A DNA stretch of 64,000 bases from an uncultured Collinsella sp. (GTDB lineage Bacteria; Actinomycetota; Coriobacteriia; Coriobacteriales; Coriobacteriaceae): positions 1 to 64,000 of the forward strand of contig CABRHW010000012.1 in the NCBI GenBank assembly GCA_902470765.1, given 5' to 3'. The notes under the pieces are model-generated. The model saw only the letters and a list, made by a program, of their open reading frames with translations. It ran no database searches and was not told the origin of the DNA. The position numbers and the translations under genes were made by a program. Shown here piece by piece: positions 47,265-56,476 of this stretch. Numbering within the stretch: position 1 is the stretch's first letter; each line of letters begins with the position of its first letter.

Positions 47265-48277
47265 TGGCCGACATCCATATCCTTGTTGCCGACGATGCCG
47301 CTGGTCAGCGTCTTGACGCCTATCTGGGCGCCAATGACGGCTGCCCTACGCGCTCTGCCTGTGCGCATCTGATTGAGGGCGGTGCCGTATGTGTCAATGG
47401 CGAGACCTGCCTGTCCAAAAAGTATGCCGTGCGCTCCGGTGACCGCATCTCGGTCGACCTGCCCGAGCCGCACGATCCCACCGATGTGATTCCCGAGGCC
47501 ATCCCGCTCGACATTCGCTATGAGGACGACTATCTCATTGTGCTCTCCAAGCAGCGTGGCCTGGTGTGCCATCCTGCGCATGGTCATGAGAGCGGCACGC
47601 TCGCGAATGCCCTGGTCTATCATTGCGGTATCGACCATCTGGGTACCGTGCAGGGCGAGGATCGCCCCGGTATCGTGCATCGTTTAGATCGCGATACCTC
47701 GGGTCTCATGCTTGCGGCAAAGGACGACGACACGCAGCGCGCGCTTCAAAATCTCATTCGCACGCGCACGCTCGATCGTCGCTATATCACGCTCGTTCAC
47801 GGTCACATCGCCATGGACGAGGGCACCATTAACACCGGCATTGCCCGCTCTACGCGTGACCGTGTCAAGATGGCGGTTTCGGACGATCCTTTCGCGCGCC
47901 AGGCCATTACGACCTTTAAGGTCCTTGAGCGCTTTGATTCCACGCGTTTTGATGACGGCTATACGCTCGTCGAGTGCCACCTGTTTACGGGCCGCACACA
48001 TCAGATTCGCGTGCATATGCGCCATATCAACCATGCCTGCGTGGGCGATCCGCTCTACGGCAAGTGCGATGCACGCGCCGATCAGGGTCTGACCAGGCAA
48101 TTCCTTCATTCCTGGCGCGTCGCATTCGACCATCCCGTGACGGGGGAGCGTATTGAGTGCCGCGATGAGCTGCCGTGGGATCTTGCCGCGGTTCTCGACG
48201 ACCTGGCTCCTCGCTCACTCGGTCGTACTGCCGCTGGCGACGAAATCGTTCCGCAGCTCGGTCTTCTCGAAGTCTAG
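47264..48277 (+). CDS. RluD-family 23S rRNA pseudouridine synthase
   Basis: The 337-residue protein has an N-terminal S4 domain (GQRLDAYLG...VCVNGETCLSKKYAVRSGD). The RluA/RluD catalytic domain has HRLDRDTSGLML (about 141-152), whose second Asp is the nucleophile. LFTGRTHQIRVHM follows. It starts on the last base of lspA, a pairing common across Gram-positives. It is RluD-like by its S4 domain, but the exact uridines modified cannot be read from sequence. Confidence 0.92.
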   Translation: MADIHILVADDAAGQRLDAYLGANDGCPTRSACAHLIEGGAVCVNGETCLSKKYAVRSGDRISVDLPEPHDPTDVIPEAIPLDIRYEDDYLIVLSKQRGLVCHPAHGHESGTLANALVYHCGIDHLGTVQGEDRPGIVHRLDRDTSGLMLAAKDDDTQRALQNLIRTRTLDRRYITLVHGHIAMDEGTINTGIARSTRDRVKMAVSDDPFARQAITTFKVLERFDSTRFDDGYTLVECHLFTGRTHQIRVHMRHINHACVGDPLYGKCDARADQGLTRQFLHSWRVAFDHPVTGERIECRDELPWDLAAVLDDLAPRSLGRTAAGDEIVPQLGLLEV

Positions 48278-48359
48278 CCAGTATTAGGTGGTTTCTTGAA
48301 CTCGATTAGCCTGCGGTAAGATATACGGTTGTTTACGTAACGCGTTCTCGGGAGCCTGC

Positions 48360-49655
48360 ATGCTCGCCTTTTTACAAACCAACACACCCATTGTGATCTT
48401 CAACCAGATTGTCGTCACGCTGCTCACGGTCTGCTTTCTGTACCAGGTGGTCTTCTTTGTCATTGGCGCTCTTCGTGGCGAGGTCGCGCCTCCCAAGGCC
48501 AAAAAACTCCATCGCTATGCTTTTTTTATCGCGGCGCATAATGAGGAGGCCGTGATTGCCAACCTCGTTCGCTCCATCAAGGACCAGGATTATCCGTCCG
48601 AGCTTATCGAGGTCTTCGTGGTCGCCGATGCCTGTACCGATAACACGGCGCAGCTCGCGCGCGAGGCGGGCGCCATCGTTTATGAGCGCAACGACCTGGC
48701 CCGCAAGGGTAAGAGCTGGGTCATGGACTTTGGTTTTGACCGCATCCTTAACGAGTATCCCGACACGTTTGAGGGCTACTTTATCTTCGATGCCGATAAC
48801 GTCATCTCCCGCGATTACGTGTCCAAGATGAACGATGCCTTTGACCAGGGATTCCACGTGGTCACGAGCTATCGTAACTCCAAGAACTTCGGCAGCTCGT
48901 GGATTTCGTCTGCCAACGCCACCTGGTATCTGCGTGAGGCGCGCTTTCTCAACAACGCGCGCAACATCTGCAAGACTTCTTGCGCCGTCTCGGGTTCGGG
49001 CTACCTCATCTCCGCTAGTGTCATCGAGGGCATGCACGGTTGGCAGTTCCACACGCTGACCGAGGACATCCAGTTCACCACGTTCTGCGCCATTCACGGC
49101 ATTCGCATTGGCTATGCGCCGGCGGAGTTCTTTGACGAACAACCCGTGACGTTTAAGGCGTCCTGGAAACAGCGCATGCGTTGGACCAAGGGCTTCTACC
49201 AGGTGTTCTTTACTTACGGTAAGCACCTGATCAAGTCGACCTTCCGCTACCATCGCTTTGCCGCCTACGACATGTTCATGACGATCGCCCCGGGTATGCT
49301 GCTATCGCTGATCTCGATGCTCGCTAATGCGACGTTCTTGATTGTGGGTGGCCTTTCGCATGGTTTCTTGGCTACCGAAGTCGAGATGCAGGCGTGCGCC
49401 GCTTCGCTCATTATGACCTTCGCCATGATGTATCAGACCTTCTTTATCCTGGCGCTGCTCACGACTATCTTTGAGTACAAGCACATTCACTGCGCTCAAA
49501 AGTGGCGTCTGGTGACTAACCTGTTTACCTTCCCGATCTTTATGTTCAGCTATATCCCCATCACGGTGGCCGCGCTGTTCCTGAAGGTCGACTGGGTGCC
49601 GACGCAGCACGCCGTCAACGTTACCCTTGACGAGGTCATGCAAGGCGCCAAATAA
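48360..49655 (+). CDS. Processive membrane glycosyltransferase, family 2
   Basis: The 431-residue protein has an N-terminal membrane helix (about 12-35) and a cytosolic GT2 domain. The donor-binding AAHNEE (about 58) is followed by VVADACTDNT, FDADN (DxD type), LTEDIQF (catalytic TED) and QRMRW (Q-x-x-R-W). Together these mark processive synthases such as those for hyaluronan, cellulose or poly-N-acetylglucosamine. Three or four C-terminal helices follow. No other polysaccharide genes adjoin it, so the product is unknown. Confidence 0.87.
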   Translation: MLAFLQTNTPIVIFNQIVVTLLTVCFLYQVVFFVIGALRGEVAPPKAKKLHRYAFFIAAHNEEAVIANLVRSIKDQDYPSELIEVFVVADACTDNTAQLAREAGAIVYERNDLARKGKSWVMDFGFDRILNEYPDTFEGYFIFDADNVISRDYVSKMNDAFDQGFHVVTSYRNSKNFGSSWISSANATWYLREARFLNNARNICKTSCAVSGSGYLISASVIEGMHGWQFHTLTEDIQFTTFCAIHGIRIGYAPAEFFDEQPVTFKASWKQRMRWTKGFYQVFFTYGKHLIKSTFRYHRFAAYDMFMTIAPGMLLSLISMLANATFLIVGGLSHGFLATEVEMQACAASLIMTFAMMYQTFFILALLTTIFEYKHIHCAQKWRLVTNLFTFPIFMFSYIPITVAALFLKVDWVPTQHAVNVTLDEVMQGAK

Positions 49656-49663
49656 CCACCACC

Positions 49664-49710
49664 AAAACCACCGCAAAGGGGACAGGCACCTTTGTGGTGG
49701 TTTTTGCTTT
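49664..49710. terminator. Palindrome family B, copy 2; terminator of the glycosyltransferase gene
   Basis: A 16-bp stem (49664-49679 with 49689-49704, one G-U) has a GGGACAGGCA-type loop and a T run. It is an inverted-orientation relative of the hairpin at 42021-42060. Confidence 0.85.
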
Positions 49711-49736
49711 TGCGATGCAGCTCGAGGAGGCGTCCG

Positions 49737-50159
49737 ATGGTCTATATCCCGTTTTGGACTTGCATCTTTGCCGGCGTGGCAATTGATGCCCGAGAGCGAC
49801 GGTTTCCCAATGGGCTTGCCGGCGCATGTGCCGTGGCGGCGTTAGCAGGCGTTTGGCTCGACAGGGGCGTTAACACTGCACTTGATCATGCCGGTCTTGC
49901 GGTCATCGTCTACCTTGCCCTTGTGCTTACTGAGTCACTCTGGCGTCGTGTTCGCCACGCCCCCGGCATTGGCATGGGGGACGTCAAGGCGCTCTTCGCG
50001 CTTTGCACGCTCGACCCTATGGGCGGCATCGTGGCATTTGCCGTCGCGCTCCTGGTCCTTGCCCTCTCCTGCCTCTTCACAAAATCGCGCTCCCTGCCAT
50101 TGCTCCCGTTTTTAGTGCCGATTTTTGCCATAATCGAGGTCGTGGGCTGCACATTGTAA
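49737..50159 (+). CDS. Minimal A24-type prepilin peptidase-like protein
   Basis: The 140-residue membrane protein has about five hydrophobic segments and the two catalytic aspartates of type 4 prepilin peptidases: IDARERRFPN (about Asp13) and GIGMGDVKAL. The N-terminal methylase/zinc domain of PilD is absent, so it is the short form, as in some Gram-positives and archaea. GAGGAGG precedes the ATG. No pilin or secretion ATPase gene is present here; its substrates must be elsewhere. Confidence 0.82.
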   Translation: MVYIPFWTCIFAGVAIDARERRFPNGLAGACAVAALAGVWLDRGVNTALDHAGLAVIVYLALVLTESLWRRVRHAPGIGMGDVKALFALCTLDPMGGIVAFAVALLVLALSCLFTKSRSLPLLPFLVPIFAIIEVVGCTL

Positions 50160-50190
50160 CCGATTGCGCATCCTTCTTAAGGAGCATGCT

Positions 50191-51438
50191 ATGGCAACTA
50201 ATCAAGAAACGGCCGTCATTAAGGCGCGCATGGACCGTATCCCCTCGGCGCTGTCGCCCGAACTTGTCGAGCGCATTTCCGCCGATCGTGCTTCGGGTGC
50301 CGTCAACCCGTATCGTTGCAACGACGACCAGGTCATTCGTCGTATTGATCGCGCCGCCGACAAAGGCACGCTTATGCGTCCGGCGTTTATGCGCGATACC
50401 GAAAAGATACTTCATCTTCCGGCGTACACCCGTTATGCAGGCAAAACGCAGGTCTTTAGCTTCCGTAGCAATGACGATCTGTCACGCCGCGGTTTGCACG
50501 TGCAGCTTGTCTCGCGCATTGCGCGCGATATCGGTCGCGCCCTGGGGCTCAATTGCGATCTGATCGAGGCGATTGGCCTGGGCCACGACTTGGGACACAC
50601 GCCTTTCGGCCATGCCGGCGAGCGCTTTCTCAACGATATCTATCATGAGCGTACGGGGCGTTATTTTTTCCATAACGTGCAGTCGGTCCGCGTGCTCGAC
50701 ACGCTGTACGGCCGCAACGTGTCTCTCCAGACGCTCGACGGCGTGCTATGCCATAACGGTGAGTACGAGCAGCGTGTGTTTGAGCTCTCGGACATGAGCT
50801 CCTTTGACCAGTTTGACCAGACGGTTGAGGATTGCATTGCCACGGGCTATAGCGCAATTGAGCATCTGCGTCCCATGACGCTCGAGGGCTGCGTCGTTCG
50901 CATCTCGGATATTCTTGCCTACGTCGGTCGTGACCGTCAGGATGCGATCGCGGCGGGTCTGCTGTCACCTGACGCTTTTGATGATGGCCGGGGCGGTGCC
51001 TACAACAGTTGGATCCTTACGCACGCTTCCATCGATATCGTGGAGCATAGCTATGGTAAGCCGCGCATCGAGATGAGCGAGGACCTGTTTGAGGAGATCC
51101 GCCGGGCCAAGCGCGAGAACTACGAGAAGATCTATAGCAAGGGCGGTATCGAAGGCGACTCCGAGGCGGAGCTGCGCGAAGCCTTCGAAAAGCTTTACGA
51201 CCGTTGCCTGCAGGATATAAACGAAGGTGACGAGTCCTCGTATATCTTTAAACACCACATTTCTCGCATCGAGCAGCAGCTTTCCTACTACGATCGCGCC
51301 TATGCCTGGCAGAACGATAAGGACCAGGCGGTCGTGGATTACATTGCGAGCATGACGGACGGTTATTTCTGCGAGCTCACGAGCAAGCTGTTTCCGGGAT
51401 TGAAGTTTCCGCACCGTACCTATATTAACGAACGGTAG
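50191..51438 (+). CDS. HD-domain dNTP triphosphohydrolase (dGTPase-like)
   Basis: Predicted to hydrolyse dNTPs to nucleosides and triphosphate. The 415-residue protein has the HD metal site built from HVQLVSRIARDIGRAL and GLGHDLGHTPFGHAGE (about 129-144), the standard dGTPase arrangement. CHNGEYEQ follows. The ATG at 50191 has AAGGAG 6 nt upstream. The gene name dgt would be reasonable, but substrate preference within this family varies. Confidence 0.85.
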   Translation: MATNQETAVIKARMDRIPSALSPELVERISADRASGAVNPYRCNDDQVIRRIDRAADKGTLMRPAFMRDTEKILHLPAYTRYAGKTQVFSFRSNDDLSRRGLHVQLVSRIARDIGRALGLNCDLIEAIGLGHDLGHTPFGHAGERFLNDIYHERTGRYFFHNVQSVRVLDTLYGRNVSLQTLDGVLCHNGEYEQRVFELSDMSSFDQFDQTVEDCIATGYSAIEHLRPMTLEGCVVRISDILAYVGRDRQDAIAAGLLSPDAFDDGRGGAYNSWILTHASIDIVEHSYGKPRIEMSEDLFEEIRRAKRENYEKIYSKGGIEGDSEAELREAFEKLYDRCLQDINEGDESSYIFKHHISRIEQQLSYYDRAYAWQNDKDQAVVDYIASMTDGYFCELTSKLFPGLKFPHRTYINER

Positions 51439-51492
51439 TTCGTATAAATTCGGTATACTGTTAGCGGAAAACGTTTTTGATTGATGCACGGG

Positions 51493-52848
51493 ATGGCTAT
51501 GGACGACCTTTTTTCTGCTTCGACGCGCGAGCGTTCCTTTCAGAATGCGCCGCTTGCGGTGCGTATGCGCCCCAATTCGCTCGACGAGTATGTGGGCCAG
51601 CAAAAGGCCGTCGGTAAGGGCTCATGGTTGCGTGCCGCGATCGAGCACGACGTGCTTTCGAGCGTGATTCTGTACGGGCCTGCCGGTACGGGTAAGACGA
51701 CGCTGGCCCATATTATCGCCAACCATACCAAGAGCGAGTTTGTCGAAGTCAGCGCCGTCACGGGTACCGTGAAGGACCTGCGTCGTGTGATCGACGAGGC
51801 AAAGACACGCCTGAATACGTATGACCGTCGCACCATCCTGTTTATCGACGAGATTCATCGCTTTTCGAAGTCACAGCAGGATGCCCTGCTGCATGCAGTT
51901 GAGAACCGTACCGTCATTATGATTGGCGCTACGACGGAGAACCCGTACTTCGAGGTCAACTCGGCACTGCTCTCACGTGGTCGCGTCGTGGAGCTTGAGC
52001 ATCTGAAGGATGAGGATATCGCCACGCTTATTGAACGTGCGCTTGAGGCGCCGCAGGGCTTGAACGGTAAGTTCTCGGCCGATGAGGATACGGTCAAGAC
52101 CATCTGCACGCTGGCAGCGGGTGACGCTCGCTCGGCGCTCACGACGCTCGAGCTTGCGAGCGAGATTGCCGTCACGCGTCCCGATACCGAGGGAACGCCA
52201 GCGCCCGCGGCGGGGGAGCGCTATCCCATCACCGTGGATGACGTAAAGATCGCCAACCCGCGTCGCGGCTTTACGTATGACAAAAACGGCGACATGCACT
52301 ACGACATCATCAGTGCGTTCATCAAGTCCATGCGCGGTAGCGACCCCGATGCCACGATCTATTGGCTCGCGCGCATGATCGATGCTGGGGAGGATCCTAA
52401 GTTTATCGCTCGCCGCATTATGATTCACGCTTCTGAGGATGTTGGCAACGCCGACCCGCAGGCGCTTTTGGTGGCGCATGCCGCGTTTAAGTCTGCCGAG
52501 GTCATTGGCTATCCCGAGTGCCGCATTAACCTGGCTCAGGCTGCACTCTATGTGTGCTTGGCGCCAAAATCCAACGCGTGTGAGGCTTCGATCGATGCGG
52601 CGCTGGCCGATATACATTCTAGTGGGCTTCGCGAGGTGCCGGGTTATCTGCGCGATCGCCATCGCCCGGGCAGCGATGAATACGGTGTGTATAAATACCC
52701 GCACGATTATCCTGAAGGCTGGGTCGATCAGCGCTATTTGCCCGAGGGGCTGGAGCGCGGTGCGTTCTGGCAGCCTGCCGGGCGCGGCTGGGAAGAGTGG
52801 CGCGTAGAGCAAAGCGAACGTGACCGCAGCGGGAATGCACCGAAGTAG
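51493..52848 (+). CDS. rarA: Replication-associated recombination protein A (RarA/MgsA)
   Basis: AAA+ ATPase acting at stalled forks. The protein of about 451 residues shows MRPNSLDEYVGQQ, Walker A YGPAGTGKTTLAH (about 59-71), Walker B LFIDEIHRFSKSQQD and sensor 1 GATTENP. The C-terminal tetramer domain carries ASEDVGNADPQAL and YKYPHDYPEGWVDQRYLP. All are strong RarA hallmarks. Several in-frame starts (TTG 51481, ATG 51484, 51493, 51499) lie close together. A possible -10 TATACT sits at 51454. Confidence 0.93.
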   Translation: MAMDDLFSASTRERSFQNAPLAVRMRPNSLDEYVGQQKAVGKGSWLRAAIEHDVLSSVILYGPAGTGKTTLAHIIANHTKSEFVEVSAVTGTVKDLRRVIDEAKTRLNTYDRRTILFIDEIHRFSKSQQDALLHAVENRTVIMIGATTENPYFEVNSALLSRGRVVELEHLKDEDIATLIERALEAPQGLNGKFSADEDTVKTICTLAAGDARSALTTLELASEIAVTRPDTEGTPAPAAGERYPITVDDVKIANPRRGFTYDKNGDMHYDIISAFIKSMRGSDPDATIYWLARMIDAGEDPKFIARRIMIHASEDVGNADPQALLVAHAAFKSAEVIGYPECRINLAQAALYVCLAPKSNACEASIDAALADIHSSGLREVPGYLRDRHRPGSDEYGVYKYPHDYPEGWVDQRYLPEGLERGAFWQPAGRGWEEWRVEQSERDRSGNAPK

Positions 52849-52948
52849 CTGCTGATAATTTTGTCCCACGTTGCTGCTCTTGGCATGTTCGGTCCCCTTT
52901 GGGGTACCATGAAAAGCGTCTGTATTTCGATTCTTCCGGGAGGCTTGT

Positions 52949-53536
52949 ATGAGTCCCATTCAAATCGCCCTGCTGCTGCTCGCCGTTGCCGGCGTGTGGG
53001 CCATCGCTGAGCTCGCGCTTACCCTGCGCAAGACCCGCAATGTTGTTGACTCGCTCGATAAGACCGTGAACGACCTCAACAACACCATCGCCGAGGCTCA
53101 GCCTGTGGTGGCAAAGCTCGATGGCGCTGTCGATGAGCTTACGCCGGCGCTTGCCCAGATGGAGCCGCTGCTTAAGTCGAGCAAGACGGCAGTTGATGCC
53201 CTTACCTCCAATCTCGTAGAGGTCGAAGCCGTGGTTCGCGACATTTCCGAGGTTACGGGCAGCATGGCCGAGGCCAGCAATGCTGTGTCGAGCGTGACCG
53301 ACTCTGCCGCCGGTGCTGTGCAGAAGCTCTTCAATAAGGTGAAGGCTCCTGCAGCTGAAGCCGAGCGCAAGCTTTCCGCTGCCGCCGAAGAAGCCGAGCA
53401 GCCGACCGAGCGCGTCTTGATTGGCGAGGACGAGGCCGCCGCGGGCGACGATGATGGCCAGAAGTCTGTAGCCAAGCCGGCTCAGTATTACACCTATACA
53501 CCCTCCGAGACCTCTGAGGAGTCCTGCGATGAGTAG
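52949..53536 (+). CDS. DUF948-type membrane-anchored coiled-coil protein
   Basis: The 195-residue protein begins with a single membrane helix (about 5-25). A long amphipathic region with repeating L-D/N-x-T-V spacing follows (VVDSLDKTVNDLNNTI), typical of DUF948, and then an acidic tail. Relatives such as Bacillus YtxG belong to general stress regulons. It overlaps the next gene by 8 nt and so shares an operon with a sigma factor, which fits a stress role. Confidence 0.8.
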   Translation: MSPIQIALLLLAVAGVWAIAELALTLRKTRNVVDSLDKTVNDLNNTIAEAQPVVAKLDGAVDELTPALAQMEPLLKSSKTAVDALTSNLVEVEAVVRDISEVTGSMAEASNAVSSVTDSAAGAVQKLFNKVKAPAAEAERKLSAAAEEAEQPTERVLIGEDEAAAGDDDGQKSVAKPAQYYTYTPSETSEESCDE

Positions 53537-53906
53537 CGAAGCAACCTGCCCCATCACGCTGACCGTTGCCGGTGACCCACGTCTCGCTCGCCTTGTGCGC
53601 ATGACGGCAGCCAACGTTGGTGCCCTGTGCTCTATGTCTGTCGATCGCATCGAGGACATCCGTATGGCTGCCGAGGAAGCCTTCATCTTTGGCTGCACGG
53701 CTGTTGATTCCGACGATATTTCGATCAAATTCGATGTCGACGAATCGCACGTGGGCATGACCTTTACCTTTGGCGATCAGGCGACTGTCGATGAGGATGA
53801 CCAGGCTGCGGTGTATGCCGAGCTCATCCTCGCGAGCGTGTGCGACTCCTACGAAAAGACTGCGGCGCCCCTGACGCTTTCCCTCGACCTCAAGGCGGAT
53901 ATTTAA
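53529..53906 (+). CDS. RsbW/SpoIIAB-like protein lacking ATP-binding residues
   Basis: The 125-residue protein looks like an anti-sigma histidine-kinase-fold protein because of its N-box-like helix VDRIEDIRMAAEEAFIFGC (about residues 37-55, read in parts) and its place directly before a SigB/F gene. The conserved Asn of the N box (E-A-x-x-N) is Phe here. The later G1 and ATP-lid motifs are not visible, so it is shorter than true RsbW (about 145-160). It may bind the sigma factor without kinase activity. Confidence 0.65.
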   Translation: MSSEATCPITLTVAGDPRLARLVRMTAANVGALCSMSVDRIEDIRMAAEEAFIFGCTAVDSDDISIKFDVDESHVGMTFTFGDQATVDEDDQAAVYAELILASVCDSYEKTAAPLTLSLDLKADI

Positions 53907-53907
53907 A

Positions 53908-54699
53908 ATGACCGAACGTTCCCGGAGCGGCAAGACCGCTTGGGACAAGGAGAAAACCCGCGAGCTGTTTCGTCGTTACAAGGAGACCGGTGATCCGGAT
54001 GCCCGCGAGCAGCTCGTCATGTCCCATATGAATCTGGTAAGGTTCCTTGCCAACAAATTTAAGAATCGCGGCGAGCCGCTCGACGACCTCATGCAGGTCG
54101 GCTATCTGGGCTTGCTCAAGGCTATCGACCGCTTTGACCCCGAGCGCGGGCTCGAGTTCACCACGTTTGCCACGCCTACCATCTTGGGCGAGATCAAGCG
54201 TCACTTCCGCGACAAGGGCTGGAGCGTGCGCGTACCGCGTCGTCTGCAGGAGCTCTCGGCTAAGGTCAACCAAGCTACTGACAAACTTACCAACGAGCTG
54301 CAGCGTTCGCCCAAGGTTGAGGAGATCGCTGAGTATCTAGATGTGACGGTCGATGAGGTCCTCGAGGCTATGGAATCGTCTTCGGCCTATACCTCGGTGC
54401 CCATCGAGGCTCCTGGTGCGTCCGATTCCGACGATGCCCCCTCGATTCTCGACCGTTACGCCGACGACGACAACGAGCTCGACTTTACCGATGACCGCCT
54501 AGTGATCGAGGAAGCCATCCGTGATTTCTCGCCGCGCGAGCGCGAGGTGATCGAGCTGCGCTTTGTGAAGGGCATGACCCAGATCGAGATCGCCAAGAAG
54601 CTGGGTATTTCTCAGGTGCAGGTTTCGCGTCTGCTGCGCCGCACGCTTAAGAAGATTCAGGACAAGATCGACCCCGACGGAGTGATGATTCGTTCATGA
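53908..54699 (+). CDS. Alternative sigma factor, SigB/SigF/SigG family
   Basis: The 263-residue sigma factor has region 2 (MNLVRFLANKF, DDLMQVGYLGLLKAIDRFDPERG, FTTFATPTILGEIKRHFRD) and a SigB-type region 3 (WSVRVPRRLQEL). Region 4 has FSPREREVIELRFVKGMTQIEIAKKLGISQVQVSRLLRR (about 210-248, read in parts). It lacks region 1. It follows the RsbW-like gene by 2 nt and overlaps the permease gene by 4 nt. Coriobacteria do not sporulate, so a stress role is likelier than a sporulation one. Confidence 0.9.
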   Translation: MTERSRSGKTAWDKEKTRELFRRYKETGDPDAREQLVMSHMNLVRFLANKFKNRGEPLDDLMQVGYLGLLKAIDRFDPERGLEFTTFATPTILGEIKRHFRDKGWSVRVPRRLQELSAKVNQATDKLTNELQRSPKVEEIAEYLDVTVDEVLEAMESSSAYTSVPIEAPGASDSDDAPSILDRYADDDNELDFTDDRLVIEEAIRDFSPREREVIELRFVKGMTQIEIAKKLGISQVQVSRLLRRTLKKIQDKIDPDGVMIRS

Positions 54700-56108
54700 G
54701 TGAGCACCCCCAACAAACCGATCGCGTGCTGCGCGACACCCGCATTCTGACGCTGCGCATTTGGACTGTTGTCGGCTGCATTGTTATTGCAGCTGTCATC
54801 TTTAACCTTATGGGCATCCTGGCACCGGTTATCGAGTTTCTTGCCGTCGGCTCCATCATTGCTTTTGTGATGTCTCCGATCACCAACTGGCTCGAGCACC
54901 ATGGCGTGAATCGCGGCATCGGTTCGCTTATCGCGCTTATTGTTGTTGTTGCCGTGCTCGTCGGTGTCGTTTGCATTTTGTCGCCGATTCTCTTTGGTCA
55001 GATCATGGAAGTCCTGAGCCGCCTGCCCGAGCAGCTTCGTGTTGCGGGTGGCGATCTCAATGAGATGATCTCGCATGCCAAGACGCTCAACAACACGCCG
55101 CTCAAGGAGTATTTGGACGACAATCTTTCTTCGCTCGTTACCTTGGCATCGAAGTATGTGTCTCAGATTGCCGCTGAGCTCGGTCGCGGTGTATTCCCGC
55201 TCATTACCAATACGGCCTCGCAGCTGTTCGTCATCTTTCTTGGCTTGGTGCTTGCCTATTGGTTGGCCTGCGACTATCCCCGTATGCACCACGAGGTCTG
55301 CACCATCATTGGTCAGGAAAAGGAGACCTCGTACCGCTTTATGGTTGCGATTCTTTCGCGCTCGGTCGGCGGTTATATGCGTGGCATGGTCGTGACGTCC
55401 ATCTGCGGTGGCATCCTCGCCTTTATCGGCTTTACGCTCATTGGCCATCCCTACGCGGCACTCATGGCCATCTTTACGGGCATTATGCACTTGGTTCCTG
55501 TTGTTGGCCCCTGGGTGAGCGCGGCGATTGCCACGGTGCTCGGCTTTATGTTCAGCCCGATGCTGGCGTTGTGGACTTTGATCGTGACCATGGTGGCCCA
55601 AAACGTCACTGACAACGTCATTTCGCCCAAGGTCATGCAAAGCTCGGTCCAGGTGCATCCCATCATGAGCCTCACGGCGCTCGTTATTGGCTCGGCACTC
55701 ATGGGCCCCATCGGCATGATTATTGCCATCCCGCTTTGTGCGGCCCTCAAAGGTATCTTCGTGTACTACTTCGAGAATGAAACCGGCCGCCAGCTTGTGG
55801 CCTATGACGGCGCCGTGTTTAAGGGCACACCGTACCGCGATGCCGATGGCAACCCGGTCGCCGCCTACGACGCGCTCGGCGACGACACCTTCATTTACGA
55901 GTCCGAGCTCATCGGCAACGAGACTGCGCCCGAGGCCCAAGCGATGCCTAAGCCCGAGTTCGATAATCCCTGGATCAAGCTCTCGGGTTTGCAACCCGAT
56001 GCCACGGGCTTCTTCAAGAATCCCTTCGCCAAGGACGATGACTCCAACCCGGACGACGATACCAAAACCGGCATCGACGGCTCCATGGACGATTCGGATT
56101 CTAAATAG
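54696..56108 (+). CDS. AI-2E family (PerM/YtvI-like) membrane transporter
   Basis: The 470-residue protein has seven or eight predicted membrane helices. They start at about 20-45 (VVGCIVIAAVIFNL) and include the family's late GHPYAALMAIFTGIMHLVPVVGPW and NVTDNVISPKVMQ segments. A 110-residue acidic C-terminal tail follows. Relatives export the AI-2 signal or exchange Na+ and H+, so substrate is uncertain. It is the last gene of the DUF948-antisigma-sigma operon. Confidence 0.88.
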   Translation: MSEHPQQTDRVLRDTRILTLRIWTVVGCIVIAAVIFNLMGILAPVIEFLAVGSIIAFVMSPITNWLEHHGVNRGIGSLIALIVVVAVLVGVVCILSPILFGQIMEVLSRLPEQLRVAGGDLNEMISHAKTLNNTPLKEYLDDNLSSLVTLASKYVSQIAAELGRGVFPLITNTASQLFVIFLGLVLAYWLACDYPRMHHEVCTIIGQEKETSYRFMVAILSRSVGGYMRGMVVTSICGGILAFIGFTLIGHPYAALMAIFTGIMHLVPVVGPWVSAAIATVLGFMFSPMLALWTLIVTMVAQNVTDNVISPKVMQSSVQVHPIMSLTALVIGSALMGPIGMIIAIPLCAALKGIFVYYFENETGRQLVAYDGAVFKGTPYRDADGNPVAAYDALGDDTFIYESELIGNETAPEAQAMPKPEFDNPWIKLSGLQPDATGFFKNPFAKDDDSNPDDDTKTGIDGSMDDSDSK

Positions 56109-56114
56109 GCCCTA

Positions 56115-56354
56115 TTAACGTTTCTTGAAGTTGTAAATGACAATAAACGCGAGCAAAGCGATTGATAAGGGGCCGGCTACATAGAAAAAGAGAACGTCAA
56201 TTGCGCGTAGAGTGTAATAAGCCTTATCGCCGGACATTACTGCATATAATACGTAGCCAAATGCTGGTTGGTTTGCGTACCAGCAGGAGAAGGCCAAGAG
56301 CGCTAAAAGTGCTAGTACCAGAAGTGCATTCAGGACAAATCGTTTACTTTTCAT
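56115..56354 (-). CDS. Small two-helix membrane protein, unknown
   Basis: A 79-residue protein with hydrophobic segments at about 8-26 and 52-73, ending in NFKKR. GGAAGGAG lies 6 nt before the ATG, which supports translation. The local base composition is richer in A/T than the neighbours, hinting at later acquisition. It converges on the AI-2E-family gene with a 6-bp gap. I recognise no family. Confidence 0.65.
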   Translation of the reverse strand: MKSKRFVLNALLVLALLALLAFSCWYANQPAFGYVLYAVMSGDKAYYTLRAIDVLFFYVAGPLSIALLAFIVIYNFKKR

Positions 56355-56445
56355 CGATCGCTCCTTCCGGGTGACTCTTATATGTAATTCTACAGCAGTC
56401 CTTTTTCAAAGGATCGCACAGTACTGAATAACGTGCACTTTCGCT

Positions 56446-56476
56446 GGAGGGTCGCTGTTTGGCGGCCCTCTTTTTT
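56446..56476 (+). terminator. Intrinsic terminator upstream of alaS
   Basis: A 9-bp stem (GAGGGTCGC with GCGGCCCTC, 56447-56455 and 56462-56470) is followed by TTTTTT. The nearest gene upstream on this strand ends at 56108, so it may stop read-through or a short transcript. Confidence 0.75.

Noticed and set aside
48296..48322. Promoter TTGAAC/TAAGAT for the glycosyltransferase gene
   Set aside because: The spacing is 15 bp, and alternative -10 boxes give 17 or 20 bp with poor matches, so it was not listed.
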